A DNA stretch of 44,803 bases from Clostridiales bacterium. Its GTDB lineage: Bacteria > Bacillota > Clostridia > Christensenellales > Borkfalkiaceae. The notes beneath the pieces were generated by a model, which saw only the letters and a program-made list of their open reading frames with translations, was not told the DNA's origin and made no database searches. The position numbers were made by a program, and so were the translations under genes. Location of the stretch: assembly GCA_015055735.1 (NCBI GenBank), contig SVHP01000006.1:1-44803 (forward strand), given 5' to 3'. How positions within the stretch are numbered: position 1 is the first letter of the stretch; the number at the start of each line of letters is the position of its first letter. This document shows positions 9,488-17,317 of the stretch, piece after piece.

Positions 9488-9604
9488 GTTTTCTTTTCCT
9501 TTTTTTGTTTTTTCAAGTTTAATTATACACCACAGCCCGTCTTTGTCAACTTTTTTAAGTCCTTTTATCAAAAGTTTTACCCAGTCCACCAAGCGTATCG
9601 TATT

Positions 9605-9740
9605 TGTCATCCTGAGCATATCATATTTGTCATCCTGAGCGTAGCCGAAGGATCTAAAATATATTCGCCCTAGATTCTTCGAAGCACTTCGTTTACTCAG
9701 AATGACATAGACAATTTTTCGACTTCGCTCAAAATGACAA
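9605..9740. repeat. TCATCCTGAGC / GAATGACA intergenic palindrome
   Basis: GTCATCCTGAGCGTAGCCGA with GAAGGATCT is followed by AGATTCTTCGAAGCACTTCG and ACTCAGAATGACA. The halves pair into one long imperfect hairpin (about 9628-9708). Extra half-copies lie at 9605-9618 and 9716-9740. This palindrome type is widespread in bacterial intergenic DNA. It overlaps the spurious upstream extension of the GNAT gene. Confidence 0.8.
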
Positions 9741-9775
9741 CGTGGCTAAACGTTGAACTACGAAATAAATAATTT

Positions 9776-9815
9776 AAGGCGCACCTATTTAGTACGCCTT
9801 AACTTTTGTTTTTTT
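9776..9815. terminator. Hairpin terminator after the XRE/zinc-ribbon gene
   Basis: TTAAGGCG pairs with CGCCTTAA around a 13-nt loop. It lies 23 nt past the stop of the minus-strand gene at 9838. A T-rich tail is stronger on the plus side. Confidence 0.55.
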
Positions 9816-9837
9816 GCCCGACAGTTTGTTAAAATAA

Positions 9838-10449
9838 TTACTTGACAACCTTCTTGCAATAACTCTTTTGTTTGCAGTTTGGACAAGTCATATATCTTGA
9901 CCTACCAGCGTGTGGAGCCCAAAATACTTGCTTATAAGTAGGAATAAATTTGTGCCCACATTTAGGGCATTTATAAAAGCCTGCCTTTTGTTCAATGTGT
10001 AAGCAAAATGCTACGCTTGGGATAAATATCAATATGCCTACGACTAAAGCCAATATACCCCATAGCACTTCGCCCATTTCCATTAAATAAGCAAAGCCTA
10101 AAACGCACGCTAAAAACATTACGGTACATAATGCGCCGATAAAAATTTCTGCGTTTAATAAACTCTTGTCGTTTTTAGCCTTTTCATCTTGCATTTCTAA
10201 TAATTTTTGTTCTGCTTTATCCATATAATCTTTTGATTCAATATGTTCGCCGTTTAATAATTCATTTATAGAGATTGATAACTCTTTGCACAAGTCAACC
10301 ATAATAGATACGTCGGGCAACCCCTTAGCGCATTCCCATTTAGAAATGGTCTTTGGGCTAATATTCAATTTTTCGGCTAGATCTTCTTGTGTTAAATTCT
10401 TATCCTTTCTACACTCTTTTATAAATGAACCGATTTTTATTAAATCCAT
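9838..10449 (-). CDS. XRE-family regulator with two membrane segments and zinc ribbon
   Basis: The 203 residues divide into a Cro/C1-type HTH at about 6-60 (LTQEDLAEKLNISPKTISKW) and a charged linker at about 70-95. Two hydrophobic helices follow (about 100-125 and 130-152), then a C-terminal zinc ribbon of two CxxC pairs (CPKCGHKF and CPNCKQKS). The layout suggests a membrane-anchored DNA-binding regulator with a cytoplasmic metal-binding end. ATG at 10447-10449 follows GGAGGGG. The promoter carries an inverted repeat overlapping the -10, consistent with autorepression. What it senses is unknown. Confidence 0.8.
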   Translation of the reverse strand: MDLIKIGSFIKECRKDKNLTQEDLAEKLNISPKTISKWECAKGLPDVSIMVDLCKELSISINELLNGEHIESKDYMDKAEQKLLEMQDEKAKNDKSLLNAEIFIGALCTVMFLACVLGFAYLMEMGEVLWGILALVVGILIFIPSVAFCLHIEQKAGFYKCPKCGHKFIPTYKQVFWAPHAGRSRYMTCPNCKQKSYCKKVVK

Positions 10450-10509
10450 ACTGAACCCCTCCTTCGATTACATTGTAGCAACTTTTTCACAAAAATAACA
10501 CCCCTAAAA

Positions 10510-10553
10510 AGTAGAGTTTCCCTAATTCTACTATAAGTAGACCTTTTTGTCAA
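10510..10553 (-). promoter_or_regulatory. Promoter with overlapping operator of the XRE/zinc-ribbon gene
   Basis: On the minus strand TTGACA (10548-10553), a 17-bp spacer and TAGAAT (10525-10530). An inverted repeat AGTAGAGTT-N5-AATTCTACT (10510-10532, 8 of 9 pairs) covers the -10 box. A further AAGTAGA half-site lies at 10535-10541. This geometry is typical of self-repression by Cro/C1 proteins. Confidence 0.65.
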
Positions 10554-10617
10554 TTAAAAAATATCGAAGAATTTTGCGATCTTCTTTTATCAAACCTGAT
10601 AGTCCTTTTTAACAAAT

Positions 10618-10664
10618 TAAAAATAGTTCGGCATAAACTATCTGTTCTATCGAACTATTTTGTC
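10618..10664 (-). terminator. Terminator of the 341-aa membrane protein gene
   Basis: AAATAGTTCG pairs with CGAACTATTT, with a T run on the minus-strand side, 20 nt past the stop at 10683. Confidence 0.6.
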
Positions 10665-10682
10665 AAAATAAATATTATTGAA

Positions 10683-11708
10683 TCAATAACGATGCGTGTA
10701 TGTTTTTTGGGCGGTAGTTCCAAAGCTTATTTCGTCTAATTTTTCCCTACAATGTGGGCAATAACTCCCTATCGTTCTACTTCCGTATGCGGTTATTGTT
10801 GTTTTGTCTGGTTTTGTGTCATAAATTCTAGCTAGTGTATCGTCTCCTTGACTTATTCTACCAACACAAACATCTTTATAGGTTGTTTTCTCTGTGGTAT
10901 ACCCACTGAAATCTGGTTCTCTAACATCTATTTCGTTTCTTAAAAAATTAAAAAACGTTCGCCTGCATTTTGGACAAGTATAAAAGCTAAAACAATCTAC
11001 AAGTTTGCGAGAAAGATCGTCTGCCGAGTCATCCTTGTCTTTAACTAATGAAGAAATATCTTTATTAAAAATCGCCTCAAATGTTATACAAAACCCGTCT
11101 TTAATTATCATTTCACCAATTACCCCAACGCCGTAAATCAAAGAATTCACAACAATTATATACGTAATAAAAAGGAAAAGAATAATCAGACACTCTGCTG
11201 GCATTGAACCACACTTTACCGAATAAAGAATCAAAAAAAAGAAAAAAAATGTTCTAAGATTATTACATCTATTTCTAAAAAACACTAAAACACTCGTATT
11301 TATCTTAGAATAATAGGTATAGACTCTTACTTCTTTTACTTCTTCATATGTTAGATAAGAAGAGCGACCATTTTTTGAAAGAATGCTTAACCCCCAATTT
11401 GCATTTAATTCTTGTTTTCTTTTATCAAAATATTCTTTAATTTCAATAAAAGGTTTTCCAACTTTATTAAAAGATTCTATAATATTATCTCTTAAATTGT
11501 AAAACTCTTCTTGCTTTTTAGTCTTACCTAAAATTATCAAAGGATGTTTGAAAGCAAATATACATAACCATTCCGCAACTAATATAAATAAAATACAAAA
11601 AATAGAAAATTCATAGTTGTAAGAATCAAACATGTTTAATTTGTAATAAAGAAAAAATGATGTTGCTATAGAAAAAAAATAAAAAACAACAGTTAAAATT
11701 AAAGCCAT
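10683..11708 (-). CDS. Membrane protein with split zinc ribbon, 341 aa, function unknown
   Basis: No named family is recognised. Hydrophobic helices lie at about 3-22, 31-53, 152-166 and 173-196. A helical charged stretch lies between the first and second pairs. The C-terminal 100 residues are soluble and hold CPKC at 245-248 and CPHC near 322-325. This looks like a zinc ribbon interrupted by a long beta-rich insertion. The base composition is more AT-rich than the housekeeping genes. It is divergent from a small XRE gene. Its TTGACA-N17-TATAAT promoter contains a 16-bp palindrome in the spacer, so it is probably the target of that repressor. Its own terminator lies at 10618-10664. Confidence 0.75.
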   Translation of the reverse strand: MALILTVVFYFFSIATSFFLYYKLNMFDSYNYEFSIFCILFILVAEWLCIFAFKHPLIILGKTKKQEEFYNLRDNIIESFNKVGKPFIEIKEYFDKRKQELNANWGLSILSKNGRSSYLTYEEVKEVRVYTYYSKINTSVLVFFRNRCNNLRTFFFFFLILYSVKCGSMPAECLIILFLFITYIIVVNSLIYGVGVIGEMIIKDGFCITFEAIFNKDISSLVKDKDDSADDLSRKLVDCFSFYTCPKCRRTFFNFLRNEIDVREPDFSGYTTEKTTYKDVCVGRISQGDDTLARIYDTKPDKTTITAYGSRTIGSYCPHCREKLDEISFGTTAQKTYTHRY

Positions 11709-11742
11709 ACCCCTACTCCTTTTGTAAAATCACTACAACTAA

Positions 11743-11798
11743 ATTATACTATAGAATATTCTATATGTCAAGCAAATGTATAGAATTTTCTATATAAT
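11743..11798. promoter_or_regulatory. Divergent promoters with two palindromic operators (XRE module 1)
   Basis: Minus-strand promoter: TTGACA (11766-11771), 17-bp spacer, TATAAT (11743-11748), both boxes perfect. The spacer is filled by the palindrome TATAGAATATTCTATA (11750-11765). A second copy, TATAGAATTTTCTATA, lies at 11779-11794. It overlaps a plus-strand TATAAT at 11793-11798. The copies are 29 bp apart centre to centre. The likely binder is the XRE protein encoded at 11805. Confidence 0.78.
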
Positions 11799-11804
11799 AT
11801 GTAT

Positions 11805-12017
11805 ATGGTATTAGAATTCAAAGAAATATTGAAAGATTTTTTAGAAGAAAAAAATTTAACTCAAGTGGCATTTGCAAAAAAGATTGGAGTAAAGCAAAGC
11901 CAAGTCAGCGAATGGCTAAAAGGAAAGGCAAAACCTGGATATGATATATTAAAAAATATGTCAATATCATTTAACGTATCTGCAGATTATTTTTTAGGCA
12001 TAATTGATAATTACTAA
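11805..12017 (+). CDS. Small XRE-family repressor
   Basis: About 70 residues, almost all of it one Cro/C1-type HTH (LTQVAFAKKIGVKQSQVSEWL) with the ending ADYFLGI common in such phage-like regulators. Two in-frame ATGs exist, at 11799 and 11805. The TATAAT box ends at 11798 and would start transcription near 11805. I therefore prefer 11805 and suspect a leaderless mRNA, since neither ATG has a ribosome site. It is divergent from the 341-aa membrane protein, with two operators between them. It is closed by a strong terminator. Confidence 0.85.
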   Translation: MVLEFKEILKDFLEEKNLTQVAFAKKIGVKQSQVSEWLKGKAKPGYDILKNMSISFNVSADYFLGIIDNY

Positions 12018-12056
12018 AAAGTGGAGCACAAATGTTTTGTGCTCCACTTTGTTTGA
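12016..12056 (+). terminator. Terminator of the small XRE gene
   Basis: AAGTGGAGCACAAA pairs with TTTGTGCTCCACTT around TGTT, beginning at the stop codon. Confidence 0.8.
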
Positions 12057-12059
12057 TAA

Positions 12060-12349
12060 AAAAATTTTGCCTTATCCCCTTGACTACACTTTCAAGACAA
12101 AAGGGTTGCCGTCTCTCGCAAAAAGTATCGCAAGAACTTTTTGCGATAAAGGAGAAACCGACGCAAAAGCAAAGAAACAACCCGAAAAGGTTGTTTCTTG
12201 CATATCCGTCGTGTTTCGACGTGGTGCCGCTGATCGGACTTGCTTCTCTCGAGCCTCCCGATAAAATGTCCACTGGACATTTTAGCCCTACGGGCAAATT
12301 TGCGAGCAAATTTTCTCCTAATTCAAGTCCTATCAGACAAGTCGGCATA
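12060..12349. repeat. Hairpin-rich non-coding stretch with a duplicated tRNA-Leu 3' end
   Basis: No gene is credible here. It contains nested hairpins: TCGCAAAAAGT with ACTTTTTGCGA, AACAACC with GGTTGTT, and ATGTCCACTGGACAT. It also has GCCCTACGGGC and AAATTTGCGAGCAAATTT. At 12222-12242 lies a 21-bp exact copy of the 3' end of the tRNA-Leu at 12387-12473, in the same orientation. The part at 12107-12224 resembles the extra block of repeat R1 near 2.2 kb. Confidence 0.7.
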
Positions 12350-12386
12350 AAAAATAATCTAGCCCCAAAAGGGACTAGATTATTTT
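12350..12386 (-). terminator. Terminator of tRNA-Leu
   Basis: AATAATCTAGTCCC pairs with GGGGCTAGATTATT (one G-T) and has a T run on the minus strand, directly after the tRNA CCA end. Confidence 0.8.
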
Positions 12387-12473
12387 TGGTGCCGCTGATC
12401 GGACTTGAACCGATACGGTATCACTACCACAGGATTTTGAGTCCAGCGCGTCTGCCAATTTCACCACAGCGGC
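12387..12473 (-). tRNA. tRNA-Leu(CAA)
   Basis: A class II tRNA of 87 nt with a long variable arm. The acceptor is GCCGCTG with CAGCGGC, discriminator A and encoded CCA. The anticodon loop is CTCAAAA, giving CAA (codon UUG). The T loop TTCAAGT is present. Its last 21 bases are repeated at 12222-12242. Confidence 0.95.
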
Positions 12474-12619
12474 AAAAAGTATTTATTATTTGTTGCTTTT
12501 AATGCGTATTTTTGCTAAAATTATTAGGTAAAATACTTTTTAGCGATTATTTTTTCGCACTTGCTATAAGATAATATCACAATTTTTTACAAATAGCAAG
12601 CATTTTATAAGGATTTTTT

Positions 12620-15199
12620 ATGGAAAAATTAGTATTGATTGATGGAAACAGTTTAATAAATCGTGCTTTTTACGCTATGCCTATTCTTTCGACCAAAGAC
12701 GGCGTGTATACCAATGCCATTTACGGGTTTATAAATATGTTTTTCAAAATGTTATCGGACGAGAAACCTACCTTTATAGCAGTGGCGTTCGACTTAAAAG
12801 CGCCGACCTTCCGTCACAAGATGTATTCTGAATACAAAGGCACTAGAAAGCCTATGCCCGAAGAATTGCGCCCACAAATACCGTTATTAAAAGAAGTTTT
12901 ATCGCTTATGGGCATAAAGACCATTGAGCAAGAAGGCATTGAAGCCGACGACATTATCGGTACAATCGCTAAAGCCACCGACGTTAAGACCATAATCATC
13001 ACGGGCGACAAGGACTCTTTTCAACTAGTTGACGATCAAACTGAAGTACATTTTACAAAGCGTGGTTTAACCGACGTTGAAATCTATAACCTTGACAACT
13101 TTTACGAAAAAACCAGCCTTAACCCTAGCCAAATAATCGACCTTAAGGCGCTTATGGGCGATACGTCCGACAATATTCCAGGCGTTAGTGGGATAGGCGA
13201 AAAGACTGCTAAAACCTTGCTCGAAACCTATAAGACGGTGGATAATCTTTACTTACACACCGACGAGTTAAAGGGCAAACTTCAAGAAAAGATTATAAGT
13301 GGAAAGGAAAGCGCCTTCTTATCAAAAACGCTTGCAACCATTAACACCGAATGCGATATCGACGTTAATCTTGACTCTATGCGCTTTTCCACCCCGTTTT
13401 CTCACCAAGTTAAACAAAAATTTATCGAGCTTGAATTTAAGTCGTTAACCAAAAAGGACGATCTATTTTTAGATAACTCCATTACTCAATCTCAAGAAAC
13501 AGAAACCCAAAATCAAGATTCTGCCCTTAAAAAGGCTAATATCACCGTGATAGACGACCTATCGGCGTTTACTCTTCCACAAGTAAAGCAGTTTTCTTTT
13601 AGCATTGCAAAAGACAGCCTTAACCTTTCGGACGGGCAAACCGAATATATATTCAAAATTAGACAAACGCTACTTGACGACGGACACGAACTATCGAGCG
13701 TGTTAAAGTGCATAAAAAACCTTTTTGGCGACCAGCACGCCCTTATAGTTTACAACAAAAAGGACTTAAAGCACTTTTTGAAAGATAGCGCAAACATTGA
13801 TTTAACCTGTTATTGCGACGACCTTGCGCTTATAAAATATCTCGCTGACTTTTCGGGTAGCGATATAGCGTTAAAAGAAGTGCTAGAAGAATACAACTTA
13901 GAATCTTCTACCCCTGCCCACTCCATGTTTTACCTATATTCTATACTTATCTCAAGACTTGAGAGCGAAGGCTTAGAAAAACTATACAAAGACGTAGAAT
14001 TGCCACTTACCGACGTTTTGTTCGATATGGAACGAAGTGGATTTAAGATAGATCTTACGGCGCTAACAGAACTTGGCGAAAAGTATAAGGGCAAAATAGC
14101 CGACCTTGAAATAAAAATTCGAGAACTTGCTTTTGACCCTACCCTAAACGTCAATTCGCCAAAGCAACTTGGCGAAGTGCTGTTTGAGAAGTTAAAGATT
14201 GCAAAGGGCAAAAAGACCAAGACGGGCTATTCGACCACAGCTGAAATCTTAGAGAGCCTAGAAGACGCCCACCCTATTATTCCAGTCATACTAGAATATA
14301 GGCATTTGCAAAAATTATCGTCCACCTATATCGAAGGGTTTAAGCCGTTGGTTGACAAAAAGACCGGACTTATCCACACCACGTTTAACCAAACGCTTAC
14401 TGCGACGGGTAGACTTTCAAGCAAAGAGCCAAACTTACAAAACGTGCCTGTAAGGGACGAAAACTCAAGAGAAATACGACGCTTTTTTGCGCCTAAAACT
14501 AGCGATAGAATTCTTATTTCTGCCGACTATTCGCAAATTGAACTACGCTTACTTGCAAGTTTTTCTAAGTGCCAAAGTTTAATAGACGCCTTTAACCAAG
14601 AAAAAGATATTCACACGGCAACGGCTAGCAAAGTGTTCAAAAAGCCGATAAACGATGTGACTTCAGACCTTCGTAGCAAGGCTAAAGCCGTAAACTTCGG
14701 CATAATATACGGCATTAGCGAGTATGGGCTTGCTAAACAGCTTAAAATCCCGAACGGTCAAGCCCGTGAGTTTATTCAAGCCTATTTTACCGAATACCCT
14801 GAAGTTAAAAAATATATGGACGACAACGTGGCGTTCGCAAGAGAAAACGGATACGCTAAGACCTTGCTAGGTAGAAAACGATATATTAGAGAGATAAACG
14901 CATCAAACTACAATATGCGCCAATTCGGCGAGCGAGTTGCTATGAATATGCCATTGCAAGGCAGTAGCGCCGATATAATAAAAATCGCCATGATTAACGT
15001 TGCAAAACGCTTAAAAGAGCAAAACTTAAAGAGCGAACTCATATTGCAAGTACACGACGAACTTATAATCGACGCTGAAAAGAGCGAAAAAGATAAAGTT
15101 ATAGAAATTTTAACACAAGAAATGCAAGGAGCAGTAGTGCTTGACGTTCCACTTACCGTTAGCGTGGGAAGTGGCGCAACTTGGTACGAAGCAAAATAA
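12620..15199 (+). CDS. polA: DNA polymerase I
   Basis: 859 residues: an N-terminal 5'-3' exonuclease at about 1-285 (VLIDGNSLINRAFYA, EADDIIGT, GDTSDNIPGV), a 3'-5' exonuclease-like domain at about 310-470, and a family A polymerase at about 480-859. The polymerase has motif A at D636 (DYSQIELR), motif B KAVNFGIIYG and motif C VHDE. All three are intact. The middle domain lacks the DxE acidic motifs of proofreading enzymes, so editing is probably inactive, as in many Bacillota and Thermus enzymes. Its job is Okazaki fragment processing and repair synthesis. coaE starts one base after its stop, the usual polA-coaE coupling. Confidence 0.97.
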   Translation: MEKLVLIDGNSLINRAFYAMPILSTKDGVYTNAIYGFINMFFKMLSDEKPTFIAVAFDLKAPTFRHKMYSEYKGTRKPMPEELRPQIPLLKEVLSLMGIKTIEQEGIEADDIIGTIAKATDVKTIIITGDKDSFQLVDDQTEVHFTKRGLTDVEIYNLDNFYEKTSLNPSQIIDLKALMGDTSDNIPGVSGIGEKTAKTLLETYKTVDNLYLHTDELKGKLQEKIISGKESAFLSKTLATINTECDIDVNLDSMRFSTPFSHQVKQKFIELEFKSLTKKDDLFLDNSITQSQETETQNQDSALKKANITVIDDLSAFTLPQVKQFSFSIAKDSLNLSDGQTEYIFKIRQTLLDDGHELSSVLKCIKNLFGDQHALIVYNKKDLKHFLKDSANIDLTCYCDDLALIKYLADFSGSDIALKEVLEEYNLESSTPAHSMFYLYSILISRLESEGLEKLYKDVELPLTDVLFDMERSGFKIDLTALTELGEKYKGKIADLEIKIRELAFDPTLNVNSPKQLGEVLFEKLKIAKGKKTKTGYSTTAEILESLEDAHPIIPVILEYRHLQKLSSTYIEGFKPLVDKKTGLIHTTFNQTLTATGRLSSKEPNLQNVPVRDENSREIRRFFAPKTSDRILISADYSQIELRLLASFSKCQSLIDAFNQEKDIHTATASKVFKKPINDVTSDLRSKAKAVNFGIIYGISEYGLAKQLKIPNGQAREFIQAYFTEYPEVKKYMDDNVAFARENGYAKTLLGRKRYIREINASNYNMRQFGERVAMNMPLQGSSADIIKIAMINVAKRLKEQNLKSELILQVHDELIIDAEKSEKDKVIEILTQEMQGAVVLDVPLTVSVGSGATWYEAK

Positions 15200-15200
15200 C

Positions 15201-15794
15201 ATGAAAACCAAATTAGTTATAGCAATAACGGGTGGAATAGGTAGTGGAAAGTCGCTTGCGCTAGCAACCTTAGATAACGCAGGGTATCAAACCTTTTCTA
15301 GCGATAAAATAGTGAGCGAATTATATCAAAAGCACTCAATAAAAAAATTGCTTAAAAAAATGTTCCCAACTGCCGTTAGTGGTCGATTAAAGTTAGTTAT
15401 CGACAAAACCGAGATAGCAAAAATCACCTTTAACGACAAACAAAAACACACAGAACTTACAAACGCCATTACCCCACTCGTTCTAAAGCAAATACAAAAA
15501 AAAGTCAAAAGTTTACAAGGCGTTATCTTCGTTGAAGTGCCACTGCTTTTCGAGTGTTCTTATCAAGATGAATTCGATAAGATTTTGGTTGTCGTTCGAG
15601 ATAAAAACGCAAGGATAGAAAGCGTTAAAGTTCGCTCTAACCTATCGACCGAACAAGTTTTGGCAAGAATGAATAACCAAGTGGATTACGATACTATCGA
15701 CCTATCTAATTATATAGTGGTAACTAATGACGGCGATAAACAAAATTTTGAACAAAAAGTACTTGAAATAGCAAAAAGCCTAGAAAATTTCTAG
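15201..15794 (+). CDS. coaE: Dephospho-CoA kinase
   Basis: Last step of CoA synthesis: ATP-dependent phosphorylation of dephospho-CoA. 197 residues. The P-loop GGIGSGKS lies at 11-18. SSDKIV stands where most enzymes have DADKIV. The lid/acceptor region VEVPLLFE is conserved. I use the ATG at 15201, one base after the polA stop. A longer in-frame reading from 15141 overlaps polA and has no ribosome site. Translation is likely coupled to polA. The last codons lie inside the terminator hairpin. Confidence 0.95.
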   Translation: MKTKLVIAITGGIGSGKSLALATLDNAGYQTFSSDKIVSELYQKHSIKKLLKKMFPTAVSGRLKLVIDKTEIAKITFNDKQKHTELTNAITPLVLKQIQKKVKSLQGVIFVEVPLLFECSYQDEFDKILVVVRDKNARIESVKVRSNLSTEQVLARMNNQVDYDTIDLSNYIVVTNDGDKQNFEQKVLEIAKSLENF

Positions 15795-15803
15795 GCTTTT
15801 TCT
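15772..15803 (+). terminator. Terminator of polA-coaE overlapping the coaE stop
   Basis: AAAGCCTAGAAA pairs with TTTCTAGGCTTT and is followed by TTCTTTTTT. The TAG stop of coaE (15792-15794) is within the right arm. Confidence 0.8.
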
Positions 15804-15819
15804 TTTTTGTTTAGTTTTT

Positions 15820-16338
15820 TTAATTGATTTTGTCCATTCGCTTTTTTAGAGTTATAAATATTGGCGTGCCGAGAAGATAAACGCTTAAAGATTGACTTAT
15901 TAGCAAAAACAAGGCTTGCAAATAGTAAACGTATTCGATTGCGCCGTAACAAACCACCCAAATTATAGGTAGAATAAGTGCGTTTAAGATTACGGGAAAT
16001 AGCCCGCCAACAAAGACCTTTAACCAGCTTTTTTTGAGCATTTTTCCGACCATATAAGTCAAAATACTAGCCACTAGCGTGATTAAACTGCCGAGCAATA
16101 TATCTAGAAACATACACCCCGTTATTAGATTTGAGAGCATACAGCCGACGAATAGCGCAGGGATTGCTTCGACAAAAAATAAGGGTAGTATAGTTAGCGC
16201 TTCGCTTACCCTAAACTGAATTGCGCCACTTGCGATAGGTAAAGTCAATAGGGATAATACCACGTATAGCCCACCGATAATACCTGCACGAACGATCTTT
16301 TTTGTTCTAGTAGTGTCTTTCGATAAAAAATTTGGCAT
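15820..16338 (-). CDS. queT: QueT-family transporter (ECF S component for queuosine precursor)
   Basis: A 172-residue, very hydrophobic protein with five or six membrane helices. The family stretch IQFRVSEALTILPLFFVEAIPALFVGC lies near residues 40-66 (key FRVSEALT) and LILPIIW further on. QueT proteins bind a queuosine precursor (preQ1 or a related base) and work with shared ECF A and T units that are not in this window. The leader carries a preQ1-I-like riboswitch, which supports the call. ATG follows GGAAGGAAGG. It is convergent with coaE. Confidence 0.88.
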   Translation of the reverse strand: MPNFLSKDTTRTKKIVRAGIIGGLYVVLSLLTLPIASGAIQFRVSEALTILPLFFVEAIPALFVGCMLSNLITGCMFLDILLGSLITLVASILTYMVGKMLKKSWLKVFVGGLFPVILNALILPIIWVVCYGAIEYVYYLQALFLLISQSLSVYLLGTPIFITLKKRMDKIN

Positions 16339-16365
16339 AAAAAAACCTTCCTTCCGAACATTATT

Positions 16366-16407
16366 TTACGCCGAAAAAAAGGTTAAGAAATTAACTTGTT
16401 TTTTCGG
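16366..16407 (-). terminator. Expression-platform hairpin of the queT leader
   Basis: On the minus strand CCGAAAAAA can pair with TTTTTTTCGG. Within it AAGTTAA pairs with TTAACCTT, followed by a T tract. The CCG is also needed for the P2 pseudoknot of the upstream aptamer, so ligand binding and this hairpin compete. Confidence 0.6.
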
Positions 16408-16442
16408 TTGTTTTATAGAAGTGTTGTCCGAAAACCTTCTAA
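16400..16442 (-). ncRNA. PreQ1 riboswitch, class I
   Basis: P1 TAGAAG/CTTCTA closes a loop GTTTTCGGACAACA. An A-rich tail ATAAAACAACCGA follows. CGG in the loop pairs with CCG in the tail to form the H-type pseudoknot, matching the layout of the Bacillus queC aptamer (loop TAG with tail CTA). The downstream gene is a QueT transporter, a standard partner of this riboswitch. Evidence is pattern and context; no covariance search was run. Confidence 0.75.
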
Positions 16443-16508
16443 ATTTTATTATATAACAAAGTGTAAAGATTTGCAATCGTTTTGAAATAAAAAAGCAAAA
16501 TTTTGGTA

Positions 16509-16537
16509 TTGACAAGGAGTAAAAAGTGTGGTAGAAT
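16509..16537 (+). promoter_or_regulatory. Sigma-A promoter of the DUF1461 gene
   Basis: TTGACA (16509-16514), 17-bp spacer, TAGAAT (16532-16537). Confidence 0.75.
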
Positions 16538-16569
16538 AACTCTTGTACTTAATATTAAGGATAAAAACG

Positions 16570-17247
16570 ATGAAAAACAAGATTGCAACCATAATTTTTG
16601 GGATAGGCGTGTTCTTTTTTATAATCGCCTTTTCAATAGGATTACCTATCTACTTTAGACCGTTTTACTACGCACAAATAGAGCCGTTAAACTTGCCACT
16701 TTTCACGGGCGAAAGTTATGAAACTATAAAACAAGCGTTTGATGAAGTTATGAACTTTTTGGTTTTGCCAAACCAAGAGTTCGGTACGGGCGTTTTTAAG
16801 TTTAATGAGGCTGGCAAAGATCACTTCGTCGATTGCAAAATTCTTTTTGATATTAACGCCACGGCTTTGATAATCTCTTCCATAATCATTATTACAACCC
16901 TAATTTTGCAAAAGAAAAAGGTTATAACTCTCGTTAGACCGTTTGGATTAAGCGTTAGTTTTATTTCGGCAATTTCAATATTTTTGGTAATATTCGTTAT
17001 CGTTGCTCTCGTTGGTATCGCTGGGTTTAGCAAGGCGTTTACCGTATTTCATCATATTTTCTTCCCTGGTAAAGATAATTGGATGTTTGACCCTTATGAT
17101 ATGGAAGTTATCAACATTTTGCCACAACAGTTTTTCCTTAACTGCGCAATTTTAATAGGCGCAAGTATATTGGTTATTTCACTTTCAATCATAGTTTTTC
17201 AACTTATAAAAAGGCATAAAGCCAAAAAATCAATAGAAAATCAGTAA
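16570..17247 (+). CDS. DUF1461 / TIGR01906 family integral membrane protein
   Basis: 225 residues with an N-terminal membrane helix (about 5-25), an extracytoplasmic segment (about 26-95), and three more helices. The family signature FHHIFFPGKDNWMFDP is seen near residue 158, followed by INILPQQFF. Function unknown; in Gram-positive bacteria relatives occur beside phospholipid or lipoprotein genes, but nothing like that is adjacent here. I start at 16570 after TTAAGGAT; an upstream in-frame ATG at 16543 lies too close to the promoter -10. Confidence 0.85.
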   Translation: MKNKIATIIFGIGVFFFIIAFSIGLPIYFRPFYYAQIEPLNLPLFTGESYETIKQAFDEVMNFLVLPNQEFGTGVFKFNEAGKDHFVDCKILFDINATALIISSIIIITTLILQKKKVITLVRPFGLSVSFISAISIFLVIFVIVALVGIAGFSKAFTVFHHIFFPGKDNWMFDPYDMEVINILPQQFFLNCAILIGASILVISLSIIVFQLIKRHKAKKSIENQ

Positions 17248-17261
17248 ATCACAAGAAAAAA

Positions 17262-17317
17262 TCCGTCTTAAAAGTACAAATATCAAAATAGGTATTGACT
17301 TTTAAGGCGTTTTTTTA
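17262..17317 (+). terminator. Terminator of the DUF1461 gene
   Basis: CGTCTTAAAAGT pairs with ACTTTTAAGGCG (one G-T) across a 30-nt loop and is followed by TTTTTTT. The right arm contains the -35 of the next promoter. Confidence 0.65.

Noticed and set aside
9488-9619. Longer GNAT start
   Set aside because: The extension translates a palindromic repeat; the start at 9487 has a good ribosome site.
12004-12502. Open frames of 86-156 aa around tRNA-Leu
   Set aside because: They read through terminators, the tRNA and hairpin repeats; no ribosome site and low-complexity repeats.
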